Both the position numbers and the translations under genes were made by a program. Under the pieces are notes generated by a model. That model saw only the letters and a program-made list of their open reading frames with translations. It had not been told where the DNA came from and searched no databases. Shown here in pieces: positions 55,277 to 63,322 of a stretch of DNA of 64,000 nucleotides (positions are counted from its first letter, which is position 1; each line of letters starts with the position of its first letter). Location of the stretch: contig CAYXNL010000003.1 in assembly GCA_964466455.1 (NCBI GenBank), positions 8,043 to 72,042 of the forward strand, written 5' to 3'. This DNA is from S010-25 sp964466455 (GTDB lineage Bacteria > Pseudomonadota > Gammaproteobacteria > SZUA-229).

Positions 55277-56845
55277 TTGTACGATTTATTACACCAGCGC
55301 CTGGCAAAAATCCGCCAGTCGGGTAAAGAAGAAACCCTGTCCGGTTCAAAAATCGGACTGGAAAAAGAAAGCCTGCGGGTATCCCCTGATGGCGGACTTT
55401 CACAACACCCTTCGCCTGCGGCATGGGGTTCGATGCTAACCAATCCCATGATTACCACCGACTTTTCAGAAGCACTGGCAGAGTTAATCACGCCGCCATG
55501 TGATTCAGTTAATGAGGTAATTCAGTCACTCGATGATATTCAGCATTTTGTCTATCGCCACCTCGATAATGAAATTCTCTGGGCAACCAGTATGCCCTGC
55601 GTGGTTGCCGGTGAAACCAGTATTCCACTGGCTCGTTATGGACGTTCTAACGCCGCACAGATGAAAACAATTTATCGCAAAGGGCTGGGGCTGCGTTACG
55701 GTCGCGCCATGCAGGTCATTGCCGGGGTACATTTTAATTATTCTTATGCTGAAGAATTCTGGTGCTGTTTTCAGCAACTGGAACGAGGCTCGGGTCAACT
55801 ACAGGATTTTATTTCCGATCACTACATGGGGCTGGTCAGGAATCTGCTGCGTTATGGCTGGTTAGTCCCCTACCTGTTCGGTGCCTCACCCGCTGTATGT
55901 AAATCTTTTCTTAACGGACAAAAAACACTGTTACAGGAGTTTAATGATAATACCTGTTATGAACCCTACGCCACTTCATTGCGTCTGGGTAATATCGGTT
56001 ATCAAAATAACAAGGAAGACCTGGCAGGCATTAAGGCCTGTTATGATTCCGTAGACTGTTATGCGGAAAGTCTGCAATGCGCCATTCGTACCCCGAATCC
56101 AGCGTACCAGAAAATCGGCGTAAAGGTAAACGGTGAATACCGCCAACTGAACACCAATATTCTACAGATAGAGAATGAGTATTACAGTACCGTGCGCCCG
56201 AAACCGCTGCTGCACACCAATGAAAGCCCGGCTTATGCCCTGAAAAAACACGGCATTGCCTATATCGAACTACGTTCCGTTGATGTTAATGCCTATGACC
56301 CACATGGCATTCATTCCGAGCAGTTATATTTCCTCGAGGTTTTTATGCTGTTTTGCCTGTTGCACGACAGCCCACCACTTAGCAGCAACGAAATCAATAC
56401 CATTGACCAGAATCTACTGCTGGTTGCTCATCAGGGTCGCAAACCCGGGCTTACCCTGCAACGCAATAACCACCCCATCAACCTGCAACAGTGGGCAGGT
56501 GAGTTATGCCGTGAAATGAAAACCGTTGCAACATTGCTGGATCAGGCAAATTTCTGCGAAAACTATTTTTCCAGTGTAAAGGCTCAGATTGCCAGCGTTT
56601 ATGACCCGGATCTAACACCTTCGGCAAGAATGCTGGCTGAAATGCGTGAACATGAAGAGGGCTTTTATCATTATGCCAAACGTATGTCACAGCATCATTA
56701 TCTGTATTATAAAAAACAATCCCTCCCTGCCGAGAAAATTCGTTTTTTTAAACAGTTGGCTGAGCAGTCCATACAACAGCAACAACAGATAGAACAGACC
56801 GACCAGATCAGTTTTGATCAGTATCTTGCCCGGTACTATGCCTAA
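55277..56845 (+). CDS. gshA: Glutamate-cysteine ligase
   Basis: First enzyme of glutathione synthesis, E. coli-type. The TTG at 55277 is my preferred start: the next in-frame ATG upstream (55211) lies inside the DUF1015 gene, and TTG gives 522 residues, close to E. coli (518), with AGAGAA upstream. Motifs: IGLEKESLRVSPDGGLS, ITTDFSEALAELITPP, LRYGRAMQVIAGVHFNYSY, YIELRSVDVNAYDPHGI. Followed by a DUF1841 gene overlapping by 8 bases. gshB is not in the window. Confidence 0.93.
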   Translation: MYDLLHQRLAKIRQSGKEETLSGSKIGLEKESLRVSPDGGLSQHPSPAAWGSMLTNPMITTDFSEALAELITPPCDSVNEVIQSLDDIQHFVYRHLDNEILWATSMPCVVAGETSIPLARYGRSNAAQMKTIYRKGLGLRYGRAMQVIAGVHFNYSYAEEFWCCFQQLERGSGQLQDFISDHYMGLVRNLLRYGWLVPYLFGASPAVCKSFLNGQKTLLQEFNDNTCYEPYATSLRLGNIGYQNNKEDLAGIKACYDSVDCYAESLQCAIRTPNPAYQKIGVKVNGEYRQLNTNILQIENEYYSTVRPKPLLHTNESPAYALKKHGIAYIELRSVDVNAYDPHGIHSEQLYFLEVFMLFCLLHDSPPLSSNEINTIDQNLLLVAHQGRKPGLTLQRNNHPINLQQWAGELCREMKTVATLLDQANFCENYFSSVKAQIASVYDPDLTPSARMLAEMREHEEGFYHYAKRMSQHHYLYYKKQSLPAEKIRFFKQLAEQSIQQQQQIEQTDQISFDQYLARYYA

Positions 56846-57266
56846 CAGTAACCATAACCCAATGCGCCAGATATTTTATGACTGCTGGCAATTAAAACAC
56901 AGCGGGCAGCCACTGGACGCTATGCAATCCATCATTGCCACCATTATTGAACTTCATCCCGAATACCACGCTTTACTGGAAGATCCATCTTCTCTGGAAA
57001 AAGACTTTTCTGTTGAAAATGGGGAAAGTAATCCATTTCTACATTTAAGCATGCATATTGCTCTGCACGAACAGCTTAGCGGCAACCGACCTGCTGGAAT
57101 AAAAAATATATATCAGCAACTGTGTTATCAGCACGGTAGCGCACATGATGCAGAACACGCCATGATGGAATGTCTGGGAGAAAGCCTCTGGCAGGCACAA
57201 CACAATGGCTGTACACCGGATGAAACAGCCTATCTACACTGCCTTAAAAAGTTGGAAAAGCGCTGA
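56838..57266 (+). CDS. DUF1841 family protein
   Basis: 142 residues from ATG 56838, which overlaps the gshA stop by 8 bases; an internal ATG at 56862 begins the conserved part MRQIFYDCW. HPFLHL-like motif as NPFLHLSMHIALHEQL and AEHAMMECLGESLW are the DUF1841 signature, with several histidines and acidic residues that could bind a metal. Function unknown. Coupled to gshA. Confidence 0.88.
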   Translation: MPNSNHNPMRQIFYDCWQLKHSGQPLDAMQSIIATIIELHPEYHALLEDPSSLEKDFSVENGESNPFLHLSMHIALHEQLSGNRPAGIKNIYQQLCYQHGSAHDAEHAMMECLGESLWQAQHNGCTPDETAYLHCLKKLEKR

Positions 57267-57568
57267 CTAATGTAGAGATACTAACAGGATGGATGAGAGG
57301 GATACTTATTGTTCAAGACCGTCAGCCGCAGGGATGCGGGTGTCGAGCTTACATGGAGGTACTTACAGCGTGTCCTGAACAATAAGTATCCCTTTTACCC
57401 GTTTCAATAATATACATTTACTGCAAAAAATATTATTTTTTTATTCCAATTGACTGAACTTGCTATTTTCCTGCTTGTCTTTTTTTGTCGGAACCGTGTA
57501 GACTGAAATTATTCAGGTTTCATTCCCCCATCCTGGCGGATGATATTAATTTTTCTGGAGAAAAACGA
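57267..57568. other. Intergenic region with palindromic element and candidate promoter
   Basis: 302 bases. The first part is the interspersed palindromic element (57277-57411). The rest is AT-rich. GGAACC at 57490-57495 may be part of a stress-sigma type promoter for the EGKCG gene, but its spacing to a -10 element is not convincing. CTGGAG at 57555-57560 is that gene's ribosome site. Confidence 0.5.
57277..57411. repeat. Interspersed palindromic element, copy 2 (complete)
   Basis: 135 bp bounded by inverted arms. The inner 17-bp arms are perfect: GGGATACTTATTGTTCA (57299-57315) and its complement at 57376-57392; outer flanks continue the pairing imperfectly (GGATGAGA against TTTTACCC). The core contains a second hairpin CCGCA-GGGA-TGCGG (57327-57340). 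No protein is credible inside. It looks like a small non-autonomous mobile or MITE-like element; copies 1 and 3 are at 24616 and 63937. Confidence 0.85.
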
Positions 57569-57910
57569 ATGGTAAATAAAACGACGAAAAGAACCCTTTC
57601 TGTGGCAATAGGAGCCGCCTTTGCTGTAGCAATGATGACCGCACCAATAGCAAAAGCAGATACCAATCCATTTGGAATGCAAAACCTGAAAACCAGTTAT
57701 CGGGAAATTGCAAGTAACAAATGTGCTGCCAGTATGAAGAAGCAGACCAGTGGCAAGTGTGGTGCTGCAGAGTTGAAGAAAAAAGAAGAAATGAAGAAAA
57801 TGGAGATGATGAAAAAGGAAGGTAAATGCGGTACCAATAAAATGAAAAAAATGGAAAAAGAAGGTAAATGTGGCGCCAATAAAATGAAAAAAATGGAACA
57901 TGAAGGTTAA
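57569..57910 (+). CDS. Secreted EGKCG-repeat protein, HvfA-like metallophore precursor
   Basis: 113 residues from ATG 57569 (CTGGAG 9 bases upstream). Signal peptide about 1-30 (SVAIGAAFAVAMMTAPIAKA), then TNPFGMQNLKTSYREIA, then a Lys/Met-rich repeat region with C64 in SGKCG and C87 and C101 in EGKCG, plus C52. A 42-bp tandem repeat (57818-57901) codes for two 14-residue units, and a third begins EG and stops. The NPF-x-MQ-L opening and EGKCG repeats match the HvfA family of oxazolone/thioamide-modified copper-binding peptides. The modifying partners HvfB (DUF692) and HvfC (DUF2063) are not nearby. An alternative is an unmodified Lys/Cys-rich metal-binding protein. Confidence 0.72.
   Translation: MVNKTTKRTLSVAIGAAFAVAMMTAPIAKADTNPFGMQNLKTSYREIASNKCAASMKKQTSGKCGAAELKKKEEMKKMEMMKKEGKCGTNKMKKMEKEGKCGANKMKKMEHEG
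57818..57907 (+). repeat. 42-bp tandem repeat coding for EGKCG units
   Basis: Unit 1 at 57818-57859, unit 2 at 57860-57901, and a truncated third beginning at 57902 that ends in the stop codon after Glu-Gly. The two full units differ at only a few bases, so the duplication is recent or kept homogeneous. Confidence 0.9.
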
Positions 57911-57936
57911 AAACAGAACATACCCTTTTCTTTCTT

Positions 57937-57966
57937 TAAAAGCCCCGTAACTCCGGGGCTTTTTTA
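57937..57966 (+). terminator. Rho-independent terminator
   Basis: AGCCCCG (57941-57947), loop TAACTC, CGGGGCT (57954-57960), then TTTTT. AAAA on the left side extends the stem with the T-run. It lies 27 bases after the EGKCG gene stop and ends that transcript. Confidence 0.93.
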
Positions 57967-58006
57967 TTACAGAGAATAACTGAAAAAACACGCGAAAAAT
58001 AAAAAA

Positions 58007-58042
58007 GTGGTTACAATATAGTTATCACGATATTGTAACCAC
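58007..58042. promoter_or_regulatory. Perfect 13-bp inverted repeat, candidate operator
   Basis: GTGGTTACAATAT (58007-58019) and ATATTGTAACCAC (58030-58042), with a 10-base spacer. There is no following T-run, so it is not a terminator in either direction. Its position 115 bases before the FMN-binding gene suits a regulator site or a leader-RNA hairpin. A second hairpin, GGAGAC/GTCTCC, lies at 58104-58130 and encloses a five-codon mini-ORF start (ATG at 58121). Confidence 0.6.
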
Positions 58043-58156
58043 GATATAGAGCAGGGTATTGTATACCTCCCCGTGAACCTGTTCGATTGTACCATAACGA
58101 TAAGGAGACACTGATTAATCATGAGTCTCCATAATTAAGATACCGGGGCCACCCTT

Positions 58157-59653
58157 ATGTTTTCAGCAGAATCATTCGGAATAGAAGTACTCGCATGGAT
58201 GGCAACAATATTTTTCATCACCATCAGCCTGCTACTTATTTTTCTTGTTGGTGTTTACATTGCGGATGTTACTCAGACCAAACAGGCCATCCGCCGGAAC
58301 TATCCAGTTATTGGTCATTTTCGTTATTATTTCGAACACCTCGGTACTTTTTTCCGTCAGTATTTTTTTACCATGGATCGGGAGGAAATGCCCTTTAATC
58401 GCGCCCAGCGCTCATGGGTATATCGTGCAGCAAAAAATATCGAGAATACCGTTGGTTTCGGTTCTACACGTGACCTACGCCCGGTCGGTACCATTTTATT
58501 TATTAATACCGCCTTTCCAACACTTGGCAGGGAGGCGGTTGACGCCAAACCGGTTATTATTGGTGGGGATTCTGCCCGACAACCCTTTACAGCCTGTTCT
58601 TTTTTTAATATTTCCGGGATGAGCTATGGCGCCATTTCCAAACCTGCAATACAGGCTTTATCCTATGGTGCAAAAAAAGCCAATGCCTGGATGAATACCG
58701 GTGAAGGCGGTCTGTCTTCCTACCATCTTGAAGGTGGTGCTGATATTGTGTTTCAGATTGGAACAGCCAAATATGGTGTCAGAGACGAAAACGGCAAATT
58801 ATCTGATGAAAAACTAACTAAAATTGCTGCACACGAAAATGTCCGCATGTTTGAAATAAAGATGTCTCAGGGTGCAAAACCCGGTAAAGGCGGCATTCTA
58901 CCGGGAAAAAAAGTAACCGCAGAAATAGCTCGTATCCGCGGTATACCTGCTGGTGAAGATTCTATCAGCCCCAATCGCCACCCTGAAATCAGAACAAATG
59001 ATGACCTTATTGATATGATTAATCATATACGGGAAGTTACCGGCAAACCCGTTGGTTTCAAGGCCGTACTGGGAGATGACATCTGGTTAAAAGAATTTTT
59101 CCAGGCGGTTAACAAACGCGGAAAACATAGCGCTCCTGATTTTATTACCATCGACAGTGCCGATGGCGGTACGGGCGCTGCACCGGTGAGTCTGATGGAT
59201 TATGTTGGTCTGCCGATTCAGGAAAGCCTGCCTATCGCGATTGACAATATTGTACAGGCGGGTCTGCGTGAACGCATCAAGGTAATTGCCTCAGGCAAAT
59301 TAATTAACCCGGCCGAAGTCGCCTGGGCATTATGCGTAGGGGCTGACTTTATTAGTTCAGCACGTGGCTTTATGATGTCTCTGGGATGCATTCAGGCTTT
59401 GCAGTGTCATCAGAATACCTGCCCAACCGGTATTACCACTCATGATAAAAAATTACAACACGGCCTGGTTGCTGAGCAGAAATCTTCACGTGTATGTAAC
59501 TATATTAATAATATCCGTTATGAAGTGGGTCTTATCGCCCATTCCTGTGGTGTCTCTAATGCCAGGAAACTGAGCCGATGTCATGCCCGCATTGTCCAGC
59601 AAAATGGAAAGTCAATAACACTGAAAGACCTGTACCCCGGTAAACAGGAATAA
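58157..59653 (+). CDS. FMN-binding glutamate synthase-like protein
   Basis: 498 residues. One N-terminal membrane helix (MATIFFITISLLLIFLVGVYI) followed by the glutamate-synthase central/FMN domain: ISGMSYGAISKPAIQALSYGAK, NTGEGGLSSYHLEGG, PGKGGILPGKKV, and DSADGGTGAAP. The three-cysteine Fe-S pattern C-x6-C-x4-C is visible in CIQALQCHQNTC. The amidotransferase and GXGXG parts of true GltB are absent, so it is the stand-alone, membrane-tethered type whose reaction is unknown. It seems to be a single-gene unit behind two inverted repeats. Confidence 0.9.
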   Translation: MFSAESFGIEVLAWMATIFFITISLLLIFLVGVYIADVTQTKQAIRRNYPVIGHFRYYFEHLGTFFRQYFFTMDREEMPFNRAQRSWVYRAAKNIENTVGFGSTRDLRPVGTILFINTAFPTLGREAVDAKPVIIGGDSARQPFTACSFFNISGMSYGAISKPAIQALSYGAKKANAWMNTGEGGLSSYHLEGGADIVFQIGTAKYGVRDENGKLSDEKLTKIAAHENVRMFEIKMSQGAKPGKGGILPGKKVTAEIARIRGIPAGEDSISPNRHPEIRTNDDLIDMINHIREVTGKPVGFKAVLGDDIWLKEFFQAVNKRGKHSAPDFITIDSADGGTGAAPVSLMDYVGLPIQESLPIAIDNIVQAGLRERIKVIASGKLINPAEVAWALCVGADFISSARGFMMSLGCIQALQCHQNTCPTGITTHDKKLQHGLVAEQKSSRVCNYINNIRYEVGLIAHSCGVSNARKLSRCHARIVQQNGKSITLKDLYPGKQE

Positions 59654-59753
59654 TAATTAACCGCACCGCTCATGGTATGATACTACCAGATGGTAGAATC
59701 CCATCGTACATCGCAAAACCAGAACTTATTTCTATGTTAACAGTATAGTAGTG

Positions 59754-59993
59754 ATGAAATATCGAATAATAACAGGCATCATGCCCGTTCTATTGTTGTG
59801 TTCCACCATGATTACGGCCTGCAGCACACAGGACTGGTACCAGGGAGCGCAGTCTATGCACGAGTTGTCATGCCAGAAATTACCAAAAGCTGAATACTAT
59901 GACTGTATGAAGGAATCGGATAAAAGCTACAATAGTTACAAAAAAAATCGTGAACAGTTAAATAAACCCAACCCAGATATTAAAACACGCTAG
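59754..59993 (+). CDS. Small lipoprotein of unknown function
   Basis: 79 residues from ATG 59754. Signal peptide GIMPVLLLCSTMITAC with lipobox ITAC, then STQDWYQGAQSMHELSCQK and EYYDCMKESDKSYNSY, with two further cysteines that could form a disulfide. The C-terminus is polar. Its stop TAG is part of a CTAG shared with the stop of the convergent gene. The DWYQGA/YYDCM pattern is seen in other small gammaproteobacterial lipoproteins, but I cannot name it. Confidence 0.8.
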   Translation: MKYRIITGIMPVLLLCSTMITACSTQDWYQGAQSMHELSCQKLPKAEYYDCMKESDKSYNSYKKNREQLNKPNPDIKTR

Positions 59994-60199
59994 TCAATTT
60001 TTTTATCCCTGAATATTCCTCTGAAAAAAATTAGTCCCGGACAAATTCCAGTTATCGCGGAGAATATAAAAAATATTGCCGGTAAATAAAGTACCCAGTT
60101 AACCACATCAAAACCGGTTAACCATATTCCCAGCCATAAAATTGCACCCACAAACAGAAAAAATGCTTTCATTGCCGGATCCATTTTATCCATCATCAA
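59990..60199 (-). CDS. Small inner-membrane protein, DUF2892-like
   Basis: 69 residues with two membrane helices (FFLFVGAILWLGIWLTGF and VLYLPAIFFIFSAITGI) and a basic C-terminus. The pair of helices with the ITGICPG turn resembles the DUF2892/YgaP-type transmembrane domain, usually found alone or next to rhodaneses. Tail to tail with the small lipoprotein gene. Confidence 0.65.
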   Translation of the reverse strand: MMMDKMDPAMKAFFLFVGAILWLGIWLTGFDVVNWVLYLPAIFFIFSAITGICPGLIFFRGIFRDKKID

Positions 60200-60283
60200 T
60201 ACCTGCTATGTATCAGTAGAGAAGATCACAATAAAATAAATTTACAGAAAATTCAACAACCACCCGTCTTTTCCACATATTTT

Positions 60284-60724
60284 TTACTGAAATATTTTCT
60301 GCCACCAACGCTGTCTGTTCATGGGCGGGTAAAGAGCCTCTTCCAGTGCAACAGGCGGTATTCGTGATAGTATCCAGCCCGGCAGCGGCGGTTTTTCACT
60401 GTACCCGCAGGATACACCCAAATTATTCGGATCAAAAATTTTAATAAATTCAGGATGCTGCTGATTATCAATATACACTATTGCACAGTAATCCTCATCA
60501 TGTTCCTTACGTAGTAACCTGTCTATTTCGGTAATAAAAGTTAAAAACTGTTGTCTGGTGACAGCGCTTTGTGGTGGTTCCTGCCCAACGGCATATATAT
60601 ACCAGCCATCATCTGCCAGCTCACGTAATATCACCCAGAATTCATCCAGCTGCGGCCAGCGCATTACCGAGGTAAACTTACCGCGGAAAGCGGACAGATA
60701 AGTCTGTTGCATTGATACATCCAT
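60284..60724 (-). CDS. Conserved-looking cytoplasmic protein of unknown function
   Basis: 146 residues (142 if the ATG at 60712 is used). Mixed alpha/beta without signal or membrane segments; tryptophan-rich ends (MRWPQLDEFWVIL and RQRWWQKIF). It contains EDYCAIVYIDNQQHPEFIKIFDPNNLGVSCG, which looks like a beta-hairpin core. I do not recognise a family. It is 58 bases downstream of the tetR gene on the same strand, so possibly co-transcribed. Confidence 0.65.
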   Translation of the reverse strand: MDVSMQQTYLSAFRGKFTSVMRWPQLDEFWVILRELADDGWYIYAVGQEPPQSAVTRQQFLTFITEIDRLLRKEHDEDYCAIVYIDNQQHPEFIKIFDPNNLGVSCGYSEKPPLPGWILSRIPPVALEEALYPPMNRQRWWQKIFQ

Positions 60725-60782
60725 AACCAGTACCTCACGGGATTCTTGTTGCTATTGGTTACCCCTACTACAACCTTTACAC

Positions 60783-61358
60783 TCAGGGGTTAGCTGTTTT
60801 TCTATTTACCCATTGCTTCAGTTCATTTACGCTACGCTGTAAAAAGGCAGCATCTTTAAAGGCACAGGCCATAACAATAATCCCCTGCATACGTGCCATC
60901 ATATCCATTGCCAGTTCACTGGCATTGTTCATTTCTAAAGCTGTAAACTGTTTGCCTGCCCATTCGAGAATGACTTCAAATACCAGTCTGGATTTCTGCT
61001 GCAGGTCAGCCTCCTCCTTTGCCAGCTCAGTACTTAATGACCCTATCGGGCAACCGGATACCAGCACACTGTCCTGATTTATTTTTAGTAGTTCAACAAG
61101 TAGTAACAGGCGTTCCCGCGGGTTCTCGGTACTCTTGTCATAGCGCTGTAGCTGTTCAATAAACGTTTTACCGCGTGCCTGAACCACCGCTTCGAGAATA
61201 TCATCCTTGGTTTTAAAATAATAATAAAAATTACCACGTGGAATGTCCGTAGCATCCGAAATATCCTGAAACGATGTCTGGTTATAACCGTGTTGATAAA
61301 ACAGTGTATCCGCTGCCTGTATTATCCGTTGACGGTTACCTTCCCCTTTTGTGCCCAT
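60783..61358 (-). CDS. TetR family transcriptional regulator
   Basis: 191 residues. N-terminal helix-turn-helix (NQTSFQDISDATDIPRGNFYYYFKTKDDILE) and an AcrR-like C-terminal domain of the YxaF/LmrA type (GCPIGSLSTELAKEE). It is divergent from the ABC exporter genes and probably represses both itself and the exporter. A candidate operator is at 61394-61412. A cysteine in SGCPIG is conserved in this subfamily. Confidence 0.92.
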   Translation of the reverse strand: MGTKGEGNRQRIIQAADTLFYQHGYNQTSFQDISDATDIPRGNFYYYFKTKDDILEAVVQARGKTFIEQLQRYDKSTENPRERLLLLVELLKINQDSVLVSGCPIGSLSTELAKEEADLQQKSRLVFEVILEWAGKQFTALEMNNASELAMDMMARMQGIIVMACAFKDAAFLQRSVNELKQWVNRKTANP

Positions 61359-61393
61359 ACGCTACTCTCTTCATCCAACATATACGCCCGAAT

Positions 61394-61412
61394 ATGATAT
61401 TCTAGTTATCAT
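61394..61412. promoter_or_regulatory. Candidate TetR-family operator
   Basis: ATGATA (61394-61399) and TATCAT (61407-61412), a perfect 6-bp inverted repeat with a 7-base spacer, 36 bases upstream of the tetR start codon and about 100 bases from the exporter start. The position in the divergent region fits autoregulation. Confidence 0.5.
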
Positions 61413-61513
61413 AAAATTCATTATCAGACGATCGTATTACTATAGCAAACACTGTAACATCACCTTTATATAGATGACAATAACCAGGCTAAATATTTTA
61501 GCAAGCCCCTACC

Positions 61514-62524
61514 ATGAATGCGCTGACAATTAAAAATCTACAAAAAACCTATAACAACGGCGTTATTGCGCTTAAAGGCGTTGATCTTACGGTAAAAAAA
61601 GGTGATTTCTTTGCCCTCCTCGGCGCTAATGGTGCCGGAAAATCAACCGTTATTGGTATTATTACTTCATTAGTCAGGAAGTCTGCCGGCAAAGTAGAGG
61701 TTTTCGGTCACGATATTGATACTGATGCGGCTGTCGCACGTAAATATATCGGTCTGGTTCCACAGGAGTTCAATTTTAATATTTTTGAACCCATTGAAGA
61801 AATCCTTATCAATCAGGCTGGCTATTATGGCATCAATCGTCGCCTGGCTCGACAACGTGCGGAGCAGTATTTAAAACAACTGGATCTGTGGGAAAAACGC
61901 CATACGATGGCAAAGGAATTATCCGGTGGCATGAAACGCCGTCTGATGATTGCCCGCGCGTTGATGCACCGACCACAGTTACTGATACTCGATGAACCAA
62001 CCGCCAGTGTTGATATTGAAATTCGCCGCAGTATGTGGGCATTTCTGATAGAAGCTAACAGGCAGGGGACAACTATCATCCTCACTACACATTATCTCGA
62101 AGAGGCAGAAAGACTGTGTCAGAATATCGCCATTATTGACCACGGGATAACCATTGAACAAACCAGTATGCGAACCTTACTGAGCCGATTGCATCAGGAG
62201 ACTTTTGTGCTATATCTCAGGAAAAAAATAACCAGCCTGCCTCATTGTGATAGCTTTACGGTGCGCTGTATTGATGACACCACGCTTGAAGTAGATATTG
62301 AGAAAACACAGTTACTGAGTGATGTTTTTGATATGCTGACAAAATGTGGGGCAGAAATTTATAGCATGAAAAACAAAACCAACCGCCTTGAGCAACTATT
62401 TATGTCTATGGTTGGACCACAGCCAGTTAAAACTTCTGAATCACCCCCGTCTGGATCACCCGTGTCTGAATCACCTCTGGCAGAATTAAAACGCAGGGAA
62501 ACACTAAAGGTTACGGACAACTGA
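61514..62524 (+). CDS. yadG: ABC-2 type exporter ATP-binding protein
   Basis: 336 residues. Walker A GANGAGKST, signature LSGGMKRR, Walker B LLILDEP, and H-loop TTHYLEEAE. Closest in type to YadG of E. coli (about 308). The last about 35 residues are a Ser/Pro-rich tail coded by three 15-bp repeats (62435-62479). It couples to the permease by a TGATG overlap. Substrate unknown; the YadGH name is by similarity. Confidence 0.9.
   Translation: MNALTIKNLQKTYNNGVIALKGVDLTVKKGDFFALLGANGAGKSTVIGIITSLVRKSAGKVEVFGHDIDTDAAVARKYIGLVPQEFNFNIFEPIEEILINQAGYYGINRRLARQRAEQYLKQLDLWEKRHTMAKELSGGMKRRLMIARALMHRPQLLILDEPTASVDIEIRRSMWAFLIEANRQGTTIILTTHYLEEAERLCQNIAIIDHGITIEQTSMRTLLSRLHQETFVLYLRKKITSLPHCDSFTVRCIDDTTLEVDIEKTQLLSDVFDMLTKCGAEIYSMKNKTNRLEQLFMSMVGPQPVKTSESPPSGSPVSESPLAELKRRETLKVTDN
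62435..62479 (+). repeat. Three tandem 15-bp repeats in the ABC ATPase tail
   Basis: TCTGAATCACCCCCG, TCTGGATCACCCGTG and TCTGAATCACCTCTG, coding for Ser-Glu/Gly-Ser-Pro-x pentapeptides. In-frame copy changes would only lengthen or shorten a disordered tail. Confidence 0.85.
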
Positions 62525-63297
62525 TGAAATTTTCAGAGAAAAGAATTGCCCTGCAAACTATTGTTATTAAAGAATTTTTACGTTTTATCCGGATCTGGAT
62601 ACAAACAATACTGCCACCTGCGATTAGTATTGGTTTATATTTTATTATTTTTGGTCGATTGATCGGGTCACAGATTTCAGATATCGAAGGCTACAGCTAT
62701 ATGCAATATATTGTTCCCGGACTGATCTTAATGTCCGTGATTACCAATGCATACTCCAATGTTGTTTCTTCTTTTTTCAGTGCTAAATTTCAACACAGTA
62801 TTGAAGAAATGCTGGTTTCCCCTTTATCGAACAATATCATTTTAATCGGTTTTATATCCGGTGGTGTCGCCCGGGGTATGATTGTCGGTATTACCGTTAC
62901 GATCGTTTCTCTGTTTTTTACCCACCTACAAATACACAGCTACCTGATCAGTTTTGCTGTCTTTATTCTGACATCAATACTCTTCTCACTCGCGGGATTC
63001 ATTAATGCTGTTCACGCAAGAAACTTTGACGACATCACTATTGTTCCAACCTTTGTATTAACACCACTAACCTATCTGGGTGGCGTTTTTTATTCCATAA
63101 AAATGCTGCCGGATTTCTGGCAGCACGTTTCGCTTGCCAACCCGATTTTATACATGGTCGATGCCTTCCGTTATGGGTTTCTGGGTATCAGTGATATTAA
63201 ACTGAGTACTGCTTTCACCTTAATACTTGTCTTTATTACTATTTTCTACCTGTATGCATTACGCCTGTTAAATAAAGGAACAGGGTTAAAACCATAA
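62524..63297 (+). CDS. yadH: ABC-2 type exporter permease
   Basis: 257 residues with six membrane helices and the ABC2 signature (GVFYSIKMLPDFWQHVSLANPILYMVDAFRYGFLGISD). Matches YadH (256). Works with the ATPase encoded just upstream; under the divergent TetR regulator by position. Confidence 0.94.
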   Translation: MKFSEKRIALQTIVIKEFLRFIRIWIQTILPPAISIGLYFIIFGRLIGSQISDIEGYSYMQYIVPGLILMSVITNAYSNVVSSFFSAKFQHSIEEMLVSPLSNNIILIGFISGGVARGMIVGITVTIVSLFFTHLQIHSYLISFAVFILTSILFSLAGFINAVHARNFDDITIVPTFVLTPLTYLGGVFYSIKMLPDFWQHVSLANPILYMVDAFRYGFLGISDIKLSTAFTLILVFITIFYLYALRLLNKGTGLKP

Positions 63298-63322
63298 AAA
63301 ACAGTCTGAAAACAATCTTTAA

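Noticed and set aside
57301..57380. Short peptide encoded by the palindromic element core
   Set aside because: The frame exists only because the repeat is conserved; no start or ribosome site, and it is cut in the other copies.
57509..57991. Phe-rich 160-codon minus-strand frame opposite the EGKCG gene
   Set aside because: It is the antisense image of the Lys/Met repeat, runs through the terminator hairpin and has no credible start.
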